Assembly (NCBI RefSeq): GCF_000282375.1
Contig: NZ_AKJK01000041.1
Span: 57,832 to 121,831 of the forward strand
DNA: 64,000 nucleotides
Direction: 5' to 3'
Source of the DNA: Pseudomonas sp. GM50
GTDB lineage: Bacteria > Pseudomonadota > Gammaproteobacteria > Pseudomonadales > Pseudomonadaceae
The notes under the pieces: generated by a model
What the model saw: the letters and a program-made list of their open reading frames with translations, nothing else
Databases searched by the model: none
Told to the model about the DNA's origin: nothing
Translations under genes and position numbers: made by a program
Shown here: positions 37,382-45,910 of the stretch, in pieces
How positions within the stretch are numbered: position 1 is the stretch's first letter
Layout of the letters: each line of letters starts with the position of its first letter

Positions 37382-38256
37382 TGCACGCATTCAACCTGCA
37401 ACCGAAACCTTTAACCCTGACTGAGCGGCTGGCGGATCTGGCGGTGGACGCGCTGATCGATGAAGCGGATCTGTCGCCGAAACCGGCGCTGGTGGATCGT
37501 CGCGGCAATGGCGCGCACACCGATTTACACCTGAGCCTGATGCACGCCTCGGCGCTGTCGTTGTGGCCGGCGTTCAAGGCAATGGCGGACGGGGCCAGCG
37601 AATTTGGCGAAGTCGGTTTACCCCTGCGCGAAGCCCTTGGGCGGATTGGTCGTGACGGTGAGCAAACGATGCTCGCCACCACCAACGGTGTGAATACTCA
37701 TCGTGGGGCGATCTGGGCGTTGGGGCTGTTGGTCGCCGCCGCTGCGCTGGAACCTGAATCCAACACCGCCAGCGGCATCACGTTGCGCGCCGCACGCCTG
37801 GCCTTGCTCGACGACCGCTACGCCCCGCGCCCTCTAAGCCATGGCGCTCAAGTGGCCCAACGTTATGGCGCTCGCGGTGCCCGTGAAGAGGCGCAGCTTG
37901 GTTTTCCGGCGGTGATTCAACGCGCTTTGCCGCAACTCAAACGCAGCCGCGCCGCCGGCCATGGCGAACAGAACGCCCGGCTCGATGCCTTGCTGGCGAT
38001 CATGACGACACTGGCCGACACCTGCGTGCTCTACCGCGCAGGCGAAACCGGCCTGCACACCATGCAACTCGGCGCGCAAGCGGTGCTCGATGCCGGCGGC
38101 AGTGCGAGCCTGGCCGGTCGCCGCCGTTTGCATGAGCTGGACCAACAATTAATCGCATTGAATGCCTCGCCCGGCGGCGCTGCGGACTTGCTCGCAGCCT
38201 GCCTGTTTATCGACCGCATCGAGTCGGGCGCCGGCGTCCTCCAGGGAGCGTTTTGA
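37381..38256 (+). CDS. mdcB: Triphosphoribosyl-dephospho-CoA synthase MdcB
   Basis: MdcB makes the prosthetic-group precursor 2'-(5''-triphosphoribosyl)-3'-dephospho-CoA from ATP and dephospho-CoA. The 291 residues match the CitG/MdcB family: [31 protein letters not shown] and [15 protein letters not shown]. The start overlaps the mdcA stop (TAATG) and its TGA overlaps the mdcC start, so translation is coupled. Confidence 0.95.
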   Translation: MHAFNLQPKPLTLTERLADLAVDALIDEADLSPKPALVDRRGNGAHTDLHLSLMHASALSLWPAFKAMADGASEFGEVGLPLREALGRIGRDGEQTMLATTNGVNTHRGAIWALGLLVAAAALEPESNTASGITLRAARLALLDDRYAPRPLSHGAQVAQRYGARGAREEAQLGFPAVIQRALPQLKRSRAAGHGEQNARLDALLAIMTTLADTCVLYRAGETGLHTMQLGAQAVLDAGGSASLAGRRRLHELDQQLIALNASPGGAADLLAACLFIDRIESGAGVLQGAF

Positions 38257-38555
38257 TGGAAACCTTATCCTTTGAATTCCCCGCCGGGCAGCCGTCACGG
38301 GGCAGGGCGCTGGTGGGCTGCGTGGGCTCGGGCGATCTGGAAGTGCTGATCGAACCGGGGCTGGCCGGCAAGCTGACGATCCAGGTGCAGACCTCGGTCA
38401 ACGGCAGCGAACAACGCTGGCAGCATCTGTTCGCGCGGATGTTCGACGGCCAGACACCGCTCGCGATGGCGATCGATATCCACGATTTCGGCGCCACTCC
38501 CGGCGTGGTGCGCTTGCGCCTGGAACAAGGCTTCGAGGAGATCAGCCATGACTGA
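38256..38555 (+). CDS. mdcC: Malonate decarboxylase acyl carrier protein MdcC
   Basis: MdcC is the 99-residue delta subunit that carries the phosphoribosyl-dephospho-CoA arm. Ser25 in GCVGSGDLEVL is the attachment residue known for the family. It overlaps mdcB by one base and mdcD by eight bases. Confidence 0.95.
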   Translation: METLSFEFPAGQPSRGRALVGCVGSGDLEVLIEPGLAGKLTIQVQTSVNGSEQRWQHLFARMFDGQTPLAMAIDIHDFGATPGVVRLRLEQGFEEISHD

Positions 38556-39399
38556 CAGCACAGCGCTTCTCAACAAACATAGCTTCGTCGAACTCGGCGC
38601 CCGGCAACGAGCGAAAGCCTTGCTCGACGCCGGGACCTTCCGCGAACTGCTCGACCCGTTTCAGCGCGTCATGTCGCCATGGCTGTCGCGCCAGGGCGTG
38701 GTGCCGCAAGCCGATGACGGCGTGGTGATCGCCAAGGGCAGCCTCGGCGGATTGCCGGTGGTGATCGCGGCCATCGAAGGCGCGTTTCAGGGCGGTAGCC
38801 TCGGTGAAGTCGGCGGGGCGAAGATTGCCGGTGCGCTGGAACTGGCCGCCGAGGACAACCGCAAAGGCATCCCCACGCGCGCCGTGTTGCTGCTGGAAAC
38901 CGGTGGTGTACGTTTGCAGGAGGCCAATCTGGGGCTGGCGGCGATTGCCGATATTCATGCGGCGATTGTCGATTTGCGCCAGTACCAACCGGTAGTTGGC
39001 GTGGTCGCCGGCAGCGTCGGTTGTTTTGGCGGCATGTCGATTGCCGCCGGGTTGTGCAGCTATTTGCTGGTGACTCAGGAAGCGCGCCTTGGCCTCAACG
39101 GGCCGCAGGTGATCGAGCAGGAAGCCGGTCTTGAGGAATACGACTCCCGGGATCGCCCGTTTATCTGGAGCCTGACCGGTGGCGAGCAACGTTTCGCCAG
39201 TGGTCTGGTGGACCGCTATGTCGCCGACGACGTGGCGCAGATTCAGCAGCAGGTCAGCGAATTGCTCAAGCAGGTTTTGCCGGCGCAGCAACGCAGCCGC
39301 CAGGCCGAATGGTTTCTGCAACGGCTGGCGCGTCTGGACGCTGAACCACAAATCGAGCCGGCGACGGTTCGCGATCTGTATCAAGGAGAGCGCTCATGA
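38548..39399 (+). CDS. mdcD: Malonate decarboxylase beta subunit MdcD
   Basis: MdcD and MdcE together form the carboxyltransferase-fold decarboxylase that releases CO2 from malonyl-S-ACP. The 283 residues carry the crotonase-like core: GSLGGLPVVIAAIEGAFQGGSLGEVGG split across 230 bases, then VVGVVAGSVGCFGGMSIAAGLC and LGLNGPQVIEQEAG. It overlaps mdcC and mdcE by a few bases. Confidence 0.95.
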   Translation: MTDSTALLNKHSFVELGARQRAKALLDAGTFRELLDPFQRVMSPWLSRQGVVPQADDGVVIAKGSLGGLPVVIAAIEGAFQGGSLGEVGGAKIAGALELAAEDNRKGIPTRAVLLLETGGVRLQEANLGLAAIADIHAAIVDLRQYQPVVGVVAGSVGCFGGMSIAAGLCSYLLVTQEARLGLNGPQVIEQEAGLEEYDSRDRPFIWSLTGGEQRFASGLVDRYVADDVAQIQQQVSELLKQVLPAQQRSRQAEWFLQRLARLDAEPQIEPATVRDLYQGERS

Positions 39400-40199
39400 G
39401 TTCGTATTCCCTGAGAGGCTTGAACTGGTTCAACGCCTTGAGTGCCGGCGCGAAATCGGTCGCGGGCTTGCCGGCATCGTTGAAAGTCGCTGATGGTGTG
39501 CTGGGTGACCAGCCCGTGCGATTTATTGCGGTGGTGGCCGATCCCGACAACCGTTTCGTCCGCGCCCGCAATGGCGAGGTCGGTTTACTGGAAGGCTGGG
39601 GCCTGGCCAAAGCGGTGGATGAAGTCATTACCGCGGATAACGACAAACCTCAAAAACGCGCCCTGATCGCCATCGTCGATGTGCCGAGCCAGGCTTACGG
39701 TCGACGCGAAGAAGCCCTCGGCATTCATCAGGCCCTGGCCGGCGCGGCAGACAGTTATGCCCGTGCCCGACTGGCCGGGCATGCGGTGATCGGCTTGCTG
39801 GTGGGCAAAGCAATGTCCGGGGCCTTTCTCGCTCATGGCTATCAGGCCAACCGGCTGATCGCGCTACGCGATCCGGGCGTGATGGTGCATGCGATGGGCA
39901 AGGCGTCGGCGGCGCGGGTCACATTACGCAGTGTCGAAGAACTTGAAGCCTTGGCCGCCAGCGTGCCGCCGATGGCCTATGACATCGACAGCTTTGCCAG
40001 CCTGGGGCTGCTTTGGGAAACACTGTCGGTGGATCAGATCGAGCAGCCGACGACGGCGGATCTGGCGCGGATGAACGAGTGTCTGGTTCAGGCGATTGAA
40101 GATGTCGAGGCAGGTCGTCGCGATTTGAGCGGCCGCTTGGGTGCGCCCAACCGTGGCGCGTCGAGCAAGGTTCGCCAACTGCTAAGAGAGCAGTGGTGA
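39396..40199 (+). CDS. mdcE: Malonate decarboxylase gamma subunit MdcE
   Basis: The 267-residue partner of MdcD is of the biotin-independent carboxyltransferase alpha type, with KRALIAIVDVPSQAYGRREE, HAVIGLLVGKAMSGAFLAHG and VMVHAMGKASAARVTLR. It starts inside the end of mdcD (ATGA) and overlaps the mdcG start region. Confidence 0.95.
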   Translation: MSSYSLRGLNWFNALSAGAKSVAGLPASLKVADGVLGDQPVRFIAVVADPDNRFVRARNGEVGLLEGWGLAKAVDEVITADNDKPQKRALIAIVDVPSQAYGRREEALGIHQALAGAADSYARARLAGHAVIGLLVGKAMSGAFLAHGYQANRLIALRDPGVMVHAMGKASAARVTLRSVEELEALAASVPPMAYDIDSFASLGLLWETLSVDQIEQPTTADLARMNECLVQAIEDVEAGRRDLSGRLGAPNRGASSKVRQLLREQW

Positions 40200-40813
40200 A
40201 TACGTTTCTGGCCCACGACCTGCTGTGGGGGATGACCCCGGAGCAGTTGCCTGCGGATGCGCCTGCGTGGGTGATCGAGTCGATCAGCGCGGGTCAGCCG
40301 GTGGTGGTTCGGCGTGCGATGACTGCGCCGGATCAGATCGCGGTCGGCGTGCGAGGACGCTTGCGCGAGCAGCGTTATGCAACGTCGATGGCGATCACGG
40401 CGATTTCACGTCGGGTAAGTCCGGAAGAGCTTTGTCATGTCGAGACGGTTCGGGATCTACCGGCTTTGCGAGCGCTGGCGCAGCTGCGGCCGATGCTCGA
40501 CACCTGCGGTTGGGTGTGGGGTGTCAGCGGCAGTGCCGGGTTTGAATTGGCCAGTGGTTTTGCGGCGTTGCATGAGCGCAGCGATCTGGACTTGATTCTG
40601 CGTACACCGCAACCGTTGGGCCGTACTCAAGCGCAGGAATTGGTGACGCTTCTCGGCACCGCTGAATGTCTGGTCGACATGCAGTTGCAGACGCCGAATG
40701 GCGCGGTGGCCCTGCGCGAATGGGCCGGCCCGTCGCATAGGGTGCTGCTCAAAAACGCTCAGGTCGCCTGCCTGGTCACCGATCCGTGGAACCCGCAGGA
40801 GCAAGCAGCGTGA
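40193..40813 (+). CDS. mdcG: Phosphoribosyl-dephospho-CoA transferase MdcG (holo-ACP synthase)
   Basis: MdcG transfers the prosthetic group made by MdcB to Ser of MdcC. The 206 residues have the nucleotidyltransferase motif WGVSGSAGFELASG followed by RSDLDLILRT with the paired metal-binding Asp. There is no ATG at the right place: two adjacent GTG codons (40193, 40196) overlap the mdcE stop, so the start is ambiguous by one residue. Confidence 0.92.
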   Translation: MVNTFLAHDLLWGMTPEQLPADAPAWVIESISAGQPVVVRRAMTAPDQIAVGVRGRLREQRYATSMAITAISRRVSPEELCHVETVRDLPALRALAQLRPMLDTCGWVWGVSGSAGFELASGFAALHERSDLDLILRTPQPLGRTQAQELVTLLGTAECLVDMQLQTPNGAVALREWAGPSHRVLLKNAQVACLVTDPWNPQEQAA

Positions 40814-41721
40814 GCAGTTTGCTGGTGTTCCCCGGCCAGGGCGCGCAGCAACCGGGCATGCTCCATCGTTTGCCTCGGGAAACGCTGATCGAGGCGAGCG
40901 AGGTGCTGGGTGAAGATGTTTTGTTGCTCGATTCTGCCGAGGCGTTGCAGTCGACGAGGGCGGTTCAGTTATGCCTGCTGATCGCCGGAGTCGCCGCTTC
41001 ACGCCAGTTGTCATTGAGCGCGGATTACGTGGCCGGACTGTCCATCGGCGCCTATCCGGCGGCGGTGGTCGCCGGCGCCTTGAGCTTCAGCGATGCGCTG
41101 CATCTGGTCAGCCTGCGCGGTGAGCTGATGCAGCAGGCTTATCCTCAGGGCTATGGCATGACCGCGATCATCGGTCTGGATCTGGCGACGGTGGAAGGTT
41201 TGCTGGCGCAGGTTCACAGCGTCGACACACCGGTTTACCTGGCCAACATCAACGCCGATAACCAAGTGGTCATCGCTGGCAGCGATGGTGCGATGAAAGC
41301 GGTTGCCGAGTTGGCGAAGGGGCGTGGCGCCGGGCTGGCCAAACGCCTGGCGGTCAGCGTGCCGTCCCATTGCCCGTTGCTGGATACACGGGCAAGAGCC
41401 TTGGCCGAAGCCTTCGCCAAGGTGCAATTGAAAACGCCGATTCTGGGTTATCTGAGCGGCAGTCGCGCACGGCCCGTTATCAATTCCGAGGCGTTACGCG
41501 ACGACCTGGCGTTCAACATGTGCCGCGTGGTGGACTGGCGCGGCACGGTACAAAGCGCCTACGAGCGTGGCGTACGTCTACAGATCGAACTGCCGCCCGG
41601 TGCGGTGTTGACCGGGCTGGCGCGCCGGGTGTTCGAGCAGGGCACCGTGATTGCCTTCGACGGTGCGCGGCTCGACACCTTGCAGGCGCTGTTGCGTGAG
41701 GAGGGAAGCCGCCAACCCTAG
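40810..41721 (+). CDS. mdcH: Malonate decarboxylase malonyltransferase MdcH
   Basis: MdcH loads malonyl from malonyl-CoA onto the carrier protein to prime the enzyme. The 303-residue FabD-like protein shows LLVFPGQGAQQPGML, the nucleophile elbow VAGLSIGAYPAAVVAGAL and the His in VPSHCPLLD. The start is a GTG overlapping the mdcG stop (GTGA); no upstream ATG gives a plausible N-terminus. Confidence 0.94.
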   Translation: MSSLLVFPGQGAQQPGMLHRLPRETLIEASEVLGEDVLLLDSAEALQSTRAVQLCLLIAGVAASRQLSLSADYVAGLSIGAYPAAVVAGALSFSDALHLVSLRGELMQQAYPQGYGMTAIIGLDLATVEGLLAQVHSVDTPVYLANINADNQVVIAGSDGAMKAVAELAKGRGAGLAKRLAVSVPSHCPLLDTRARALAEAFAKVQLKTPILGYLSGSRARPVINSEALRDDLAFNMCRVVDWRGTVQSAYERGVRLQIELPPGAVLTGLARRVFEQGTVIAFDGARLDTLQALLREEGSRQP

Positions 41722-41787
41722 ATCACCGACTCAGGCTGCGAACTACAAAAACAACAATTCCGACGATGCACTTTGAGGACTACAACA

Positions 41788-42204
41788 ATGATTATTTACG
41801 GTGTGGCGCTGTTGGCGATCTGTACGCTGGCAGGGGTGATCATGGGTGACATGCTCGGCGCATTGCTGGGTGTGAAATCCAATGTCGGCGGGGTCGGGAT
41901 CGCGATGATCCTGCTGATTTGCGCGCGGTTATGGATGCAAAAACGTGGCGGCATGACCAAGGATTGCGAGATGGGCGTCGGCTTCTGGGGCGCCATGTAC
42001 ATTCCGGTGGTGGTGGCGATGGCCGCGCAACAGAACGTCGTTACTGCCCTGCACGGCGGCCCGGTGGCGGTTCTGGCGGCGATTGGTTCGGTGGTGCTCT
42101 GTGGTTGCACCATTGCCCTGATCAGCCGGACCCACAAAGGTGAACCCTTGCCCGATGAACCAACGGATATAACGTCGGTTGGCGCACCGGCAGGAGGTCG
42201 CTGA
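41788..42204 (+). CDS. madL: Malonate transporter subunit MadL
   Basis: MadL is the small subunit of the MadLM sodium-dependent malonate importer. The 138 residues contain four hydrophobic helices (IIYGVALLAICTLAGVIMGD at the start) and the conserved GVGFWGAMYIPVVVAMAAQQNV. The ATG at 41788 removes a five-residue upstream extension. madM follows at once. Confidence 0.94.
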   Translation: MIIYGVALLAICTLAGVIMGDMLGALLGVKSNVGGVGIAMILLICARLWMQKRGGMTKDCEMGVGFWGAMYIPVVVAMAAQQNVVTALHGGPVAVLAAIGSVVLCGCTIALISRTHKGEPLPDEPTDITSVGAPAGGR

Positions 42205-42205
42205 T

Positions 42206-42970
42206 ATGTGGGATCTCATCGAGAAAGGTCTGGAACATAACGGTCTGATCACGGCATTCGCGTTCGTTGGCGTGATCATGTGGGTGTCGGTGGTGTTGTC
42301 CAAACGCCTGACCTTCGGACGAATTCACGGCTCGGCGATTGCCATCGTCATCGGCCTGGTGCTGGCCTGGGTCGGCGGCACCATGACCGGCGGGCAGAAA
42401 GGCCTGGCGGATTTGTCGCTGTTCTCCGGTATTGGTTTGATGGGCGGAGCGATGTTGCGGGACTTCGCCATTGTCGCCACGGCGTTTGAGGTGCAGGCCA
42501 CCGAAGCGAAAAAGGCCGGGATGATTGGTGTTATCGCGCTGCTGCTGGGCACGATTCTGCCGTTCATTGTCGGGGCGAGCATGGCCTGGGTGTTCGGTTA
42601 TCGCGATGCGATCAGCATGACCACCATTGGCGCGGGCGCGGTGACGTACATCGTCGGGCCAGTGACCGGGGCCGCGATTGGTGCCACGTCCGATGTGATG
42701 GCGTTGTCGATTGCCACCGGGCTGATCAAGGCGATTCTGGTGATGGTCGGCACACCGATGGCAGCGCGCTGGATGGGGCTGGATAACCCGCGTTCGGCCA
42801 TGGTATTTGGCGGCCTGGCCGGGACGGTGAGTGGGGTGACCGCAGGGCTGGCGGCGACGGATCGGCGGCTGGTGCCGTATGGCGCGTTGACCGCGACGTT
42901 CCACACCGGGCTTGGGTGCTTGCTTGGGCCTTCGTTGCTGTACTTCATTGTTCGGGGGATTGTGGGGTAG
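42206..42970 (+). CDS. madM: Malonate transporter subunit MadM
   Basis: MadM is the large subunit of the malonate importer. The 254 residues form about eight hydrophobic helices with KRLTFGRIHGSAIAIVIGL, GIGLMGGAMLRDFAIVATAFE and GLAGTVSGVTAGLAATDRRL. AGGAGG lies just upstream of the ATG at 42206, one base after the madL stop. Confidence 0.95.
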   Translation: MWDLIEKGLEHNGLITAFAFVGVIMWVSVVLSKRLTFGRIHGSAIAIVIGLVLAWVGGTMTGGQKGLADLSLFSGIGLMGGAMLRDFAIVATAFEVQATEAKKAGMIGVIALLLGTILPFIVGASMAWVFGYRDAISMTTIGAGAVTYIVGPVTGAAIGATSDVMALSIATGLIKAILVMVGTPMAARWMGLDNPRSAMVFGGLAGTVSGVTAGLAATDRRLVPYGALTATFHTGLGCLLGPSLLYFIVRGIVG

Positions 42971-42999
42971 GGTCGAGAGTTGCGTCGCCTGTGATGACG

Positions 43000-43094
43000 C
43001 CTTCGTGGGCAAGCCTCGCTCCTACAGGTTATGTGTCGTGCCGCAAATCTGCGGCACTCCGAAATCCTGTAGGAGCGAGGCTTGCCCGCGAAGG
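43000..43094. repeat. REP pair, family A, heads inside, with a nested hairpin
   Basis: Between the facing family A heads lies a perfect 8-bp hairpin, GTGCCGCA / TGCGGCAC (43038-43057). It separates convergent madM and mdcR and could serve as a bidirectional stop. Confidence 0.88.
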
Positions 43095-43107
43095 GCGCGA
43101 CGCGGTC

Positions 43108-44022
43108 TCAGACTTGCCGATTGGCATACATCCGGCACTCTGCCAGCAGCGCCAGCAAATTCGGGTCACGCTCCTTGGCTTTCAGAAACACCACCCCGAT
43201 GTGCTGCTGTAACCGATACTTTTCCTGCAATGGAATCAGCTTCACCCGGTTCTCATACACCGCCGCAATCCTTCCCGGCAGCAATGCATAACCGACCCCC
43301 GAGCTGACCATGCTCAGCAGGGTGAAGATGTCGTTGACCTGCATCGCCACCTTCGGCTCGAACCCCGCCTGCTTGAACACCCGAATACCGTCCTGGTGCG
43401 TGGCGAAGCCTTGGGTCAAGGTGATGAATGTCTCGTCGCGCACCTCGGCCAGATCGACTTCGGTCCGCTGGGCAAAGGGCGAATCCGCCGGCGTGGCGAG
43501 GAAGATGTCATCGGAAAACAGCGGAATCTGCTCGCAGTCCGGGTCATTCACGCTGTCATCCAACGACACCAGGATCGCGTCGACTTCCATGTTCTTGAGC
43601 TTGTATAGCAGGTCAATGTTCGAGCCCAGGATCAGGTCGATATTGAGTTCGCTGCGGCGAATCTTCAGGCCCATGATCAGCTGCGGCACGGTCTTCACCG
43701 TCAACGAATACAGTGACCCGAGCTTGAAACGCTCAGCCGAGAACCCGGCCGCTTCGCGGGTCAGGCGCACGCTTTCGAGCACGTCCTGAATCAGCTTCTG
43801 CGCCCGCTCTTCCAGCACATAAGCGCTTTCGAGTGGGGTCAGGTTACGGCCTTCGTGTTTGAATAGCGGGCAACGCAGGGCACTTTCCAGAGAGTGGATG
43901 GCGCGGTGCACGCTGACGTTGCTGGTTTGCAACTCGGCAGCGGCGCGGGCCAGGTTGCCGGTGCGCATGAAGGCCAGGAACACCTCGAGTTTTTTCAGGG
44001 TCAACTCTTCATCGATCAGCAT
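43108..44022 (-). CDS. mdcR: LysR-type regulator MdcR of malonate utilisation
   Basis: The 304-residue LysR protein has its helix-turn-helix in LAFMRTGNLARAAAELQTSN, the usual HRAIHSLESAL recognition region and an effector domain. Position at the end of the mdc operon and similarity to MdcR point to malonate-responsive activation of mdcA-madM. The start MLIDEELTLKK at 44022 is family-typical; the frame is open further upstream. A small inverted repeat TCGAA-3-TTCGA (44038-44050) upstream may be a self-binding site. Confidence 0.88.
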   Translation of the reverse strand: MLIDEELTLKKLEVFLAFMRTGNLARAAAELQTSNVSVHRAIHSLESALRCPLFKHEGRNLTPLESAYVLEERAQKLIQDVLESVRLTREAAGFSAERFKLGSLYSLTVKTVPQLIMGLKIRRSELNIDLILGSNIDLLYKLKNMEVDAILVSLDDSVNDPDCEQIPLFSDDIFLATPADSPFAQRTEVDLAEVRDETFITLTQGFATHQDGIRVFKQAGFEPKVAMQVNDIFTLLSMVSSGVGYALLPGRIAAVYENRVKLIPLQEKYRLQQHIGVVFLKAKERDPNLLALLAECRMYANRQV

Positions 44023-44087
44023 GGGCCAGACTCTTATTCGAATCCTTCGATTGTGCCCAATTGGCTGACGTTTGGCTCGATGGCTTT

Positions 44088-44124
44088 TGTAGGAGCAGCC
44101 TCGTTTCACTCGACAGCTCCTACA
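44088..44124. repeat. Short REP-like hairpin, family E
   Basis: TGTAGGAGC and GCTCCTACA are separated by a short stem containing CAGCCTCG / CGACAG. It stands alone upstream of the trhA-like gene. Confidence 0.75.
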
Positions 44125-44161
44125 GGGGCTTTGTGTTTATGAATTTTGAGGTGAGCAATAC

Positions 44162-44779
44162 ATGTATCACGGGGAAAGATTGAACGCCTGGACGCATTTG
44201 GTCGGGGCGGTGGCGGCGTTTGTCGGCGGCGTGTGGCTGCTGGTGATTGCCAGTATGGATGGCAGTCCGTGGAAGATCGTCAGCGTGGCGATTTACGCGT
44301 TCACCTTGCTGGTGCTCTACAGCGCCTCGACCGTGTATCACAGCGTGCGCGGGCGCAAGAAAGCGATCATGCAGAAGGTCGATCACTTTTCGATCTACCT
44401 GCTGATTGCCGGCAGTTACACGCCATTCTGCCTGGTGACCCTGCGCGGGCCGTGGGGCTGGACGCTGTTCGGGATTGTCTGGGGGCTGGCGCTGATCGGC
44501 ATCTTGCAAGAGATCAAACCGCGCTCGGAAGCGCGGATTCTGTCGATCGTGATTTACGCGGTGATGGGCTGGATCGTGCTGGTGGCGGTCAAGCCATTAC
44601 TGGCGGCGCTGGGGCCAGTCGGCTTTACCTGGCTGGCGTCGGGCGGGGTGTTGTACACCGTGGGGATTATCTTTTTTGCCCTCGACCATCGTCTGCGCCA
44701 TGCCCATGGGGTCTGGCATTTGTTTGTGATTTCCGGGAGCGTTCTGCACTTTGTGGCGATTCTGTTTTACGTCTTGTAG
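44162..44779 (+). CDS. trhA: TrhA/hemolysin III (PAQR) family membrane homeostasis protein
   Basis: The 205-residue protein has seven hydrophobic helices and the PAQR metal-site residues: AFTLLVLYSASTVYHS, KVDHFSIYLLIAGSYTPF and HAHGVWHLFVISGSVLHF. The family (hemolysin III, TrhA in E. coli) affects membrane fluidity and is not a true hemolysin. It stands alone between two repeats. Confidence 0.9.
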   Translation: MYHGERLNAWTHLVGAVAAFVGGVWLLVIASMDGSPWKIVSVAIYAFTLLVLYSASTVYHSVRGRKKAIMQKVDHFSIYLLIAGSYTPFCLVTLRGPWGWTLFGIVWGLALIGILQEIKPRSEARILSIVIYAVMGWIVLVAVKPLLAALGPVGFTWLASGGVLYTVGIIFFALDHRLRHAHGVWHLFVISGSVLHFVAILFYVL

Positions 44780-44805
44780 ATCGCACTGCAGCTATTTGCA
44801 AAACC

Positions 44806-44895
44806 TGTAGGAGCGAGGCTTGCCCGCGAAGAACGATGACGCGGTGTACCTGATATACCGCGGGGCCTTGTTCGCGGGCAAGCCTCGCTCCTACA
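44806..44895. repeat. REP pair, family A
   Basis: Inverted TGTAGGAGCGAGGCTTGCCC arms, heads outside. The right head (CTCCTACA) contains the dguR stop codon (complement of CTA at 44891-44893). Confidence 0.9.
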
Positions 44896-45802
44896 AGGGA
44901 CACAGGTGATCCAGTTGCGCCTGCGCCCGTCGGCTGAACACCTGCAACAAGTCGCTCAAGGTGTGCGGCGGCGGTTCGTCGGCGCGGGTCACTGCGTACA
45001 GGGTGATCGGCAGCGCCGGTGCCAGGGGGCGAATTGCCGTGGTGGCGGGGGACGCGCCGAGCGCGGTGAACGGGTCGATCACCGCCAACCCGGCACCGGA
45101 TTCAACCATTGCTCGCGCCAGTGAGTAGGTCTGCACCGCGATGCGTACCTTTGGCGGCGGATTGACCGCTTCAAGGTAGCTGTCGAGCCTGGCGGCCAGC
45201 GGGTCGGCGCTGGACAAGCCAATCAGCGGCGCACCGGCCAGTTCGATCAACGGCAACGGTTTACCGTGAGTGTCGTCGGCCCAAAAGCCTTTCGGCGCCA
45301 GCGCCACCAGCATCCCACAGGCCAGGGCCTGCGCCTTCAGGCCTGGATGATCGGGCAGTTGCAGCGTCAGGGCGACATCCACTTCGCGCATCAACAGGTT
45401 TTGCATCAGCTCGCGGCTGTGGGCGCTGGACAGTTCGCAGGCGATTTGCGGGTAGCGTTGCGTCCATTCGTTGATCGCCGGCGGCAGCAGCGACAAGGCC
45501 AGCGCCGGGATCGCGCCGATCCGTACACTGTGGCCCGGCTCGCGGCGCAGGCTCTGGGCCAGGCGTCGCACGCCTTGCAGGCTTTCGGTGACCTTGTCGA
45601 CCTCGCGCTCAAGCTCCAGGGCTTCGGGCGTCGGCTGCAATTTACCGCGCACCCGCAGGAATAACGCAAAGCCCAATTGCTGTTCGGCGTGTTGCAGCAC
45701 TTTGCTCACCGCCGGCTGCGATACGTGCAGCAACTGGGCGGCGCCACTGACCGAACCGGTCTGGCGAATGGCCTGGAAAATTTCGATGTGTCGCAGTCGC
45801 AT
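44891..45802 (-). CDS. dguR: LysR-type regulator, DguR-like
   Basis: The 303-residue LysR protein has a clear helix-turn-helix (RQTGSVSGAAQLLHVSQPAV) and a substrate-binding effector domain. It is divergent from dguABC across 108 bases that hold a LysR-type palindrome, so it likely controls D-glutamate catabolism as in P. aeruginosa. Its TAG stop is part of a REP head, so the last residues (LDHLCPL) end at the repeat. Confidence 0.8.
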   Translation of the reverse strand: MRLRHIEIFQAIRQTGSVSGAAQLLHVSQPAVSKVLQHAEQQLGFALFLRVRGKLQPTPEALELEREVDKVTESLQGVRRLAQSLRREPGHSVRIGAIPALALSLLPPAINEWTQRYPQIACELSSAHSRELMQNLLMREVDVALTLQLPDHPGLKAQALACGMLVALAPKGFWADDTHGKPLPLIELAGAPLIGLSSADPLAARLDSYLEAVNPPPKVRIAVQTYSLARAMVESGAGLAVIDPFTALGASPATTAIRPLAPALPITLYAVTRADEPPPHTLSDLLQVFSRRAQAQLDHLCPL

Positions 45803-45809
45803 GGCAAGT

Positions 45810-45828
45810 CCATAACCTTTGTTTATGG
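45810..45828. promoter_or_regulatory. LysR-type operator between dguR and dguA
   Basis: CCATAA and TTATGG form an inverted repeat with a 7-base spacer, containing ATAA-N7-TTAT, the T-N11-A pattern of LysR boxes. It starts eight bases upstream of the dguR start codon, a common position for autoregulation and control of the divergent genes. Confidence 0.6.
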
Positions 45829-45910
45829 CTCAGGCATCTTTATGCATTGTTCAACGTCTGTCACCTGGTCCTAAGCTGAGGGCACGTTTCAACAACGCTT
45901 AAGGACTGAC

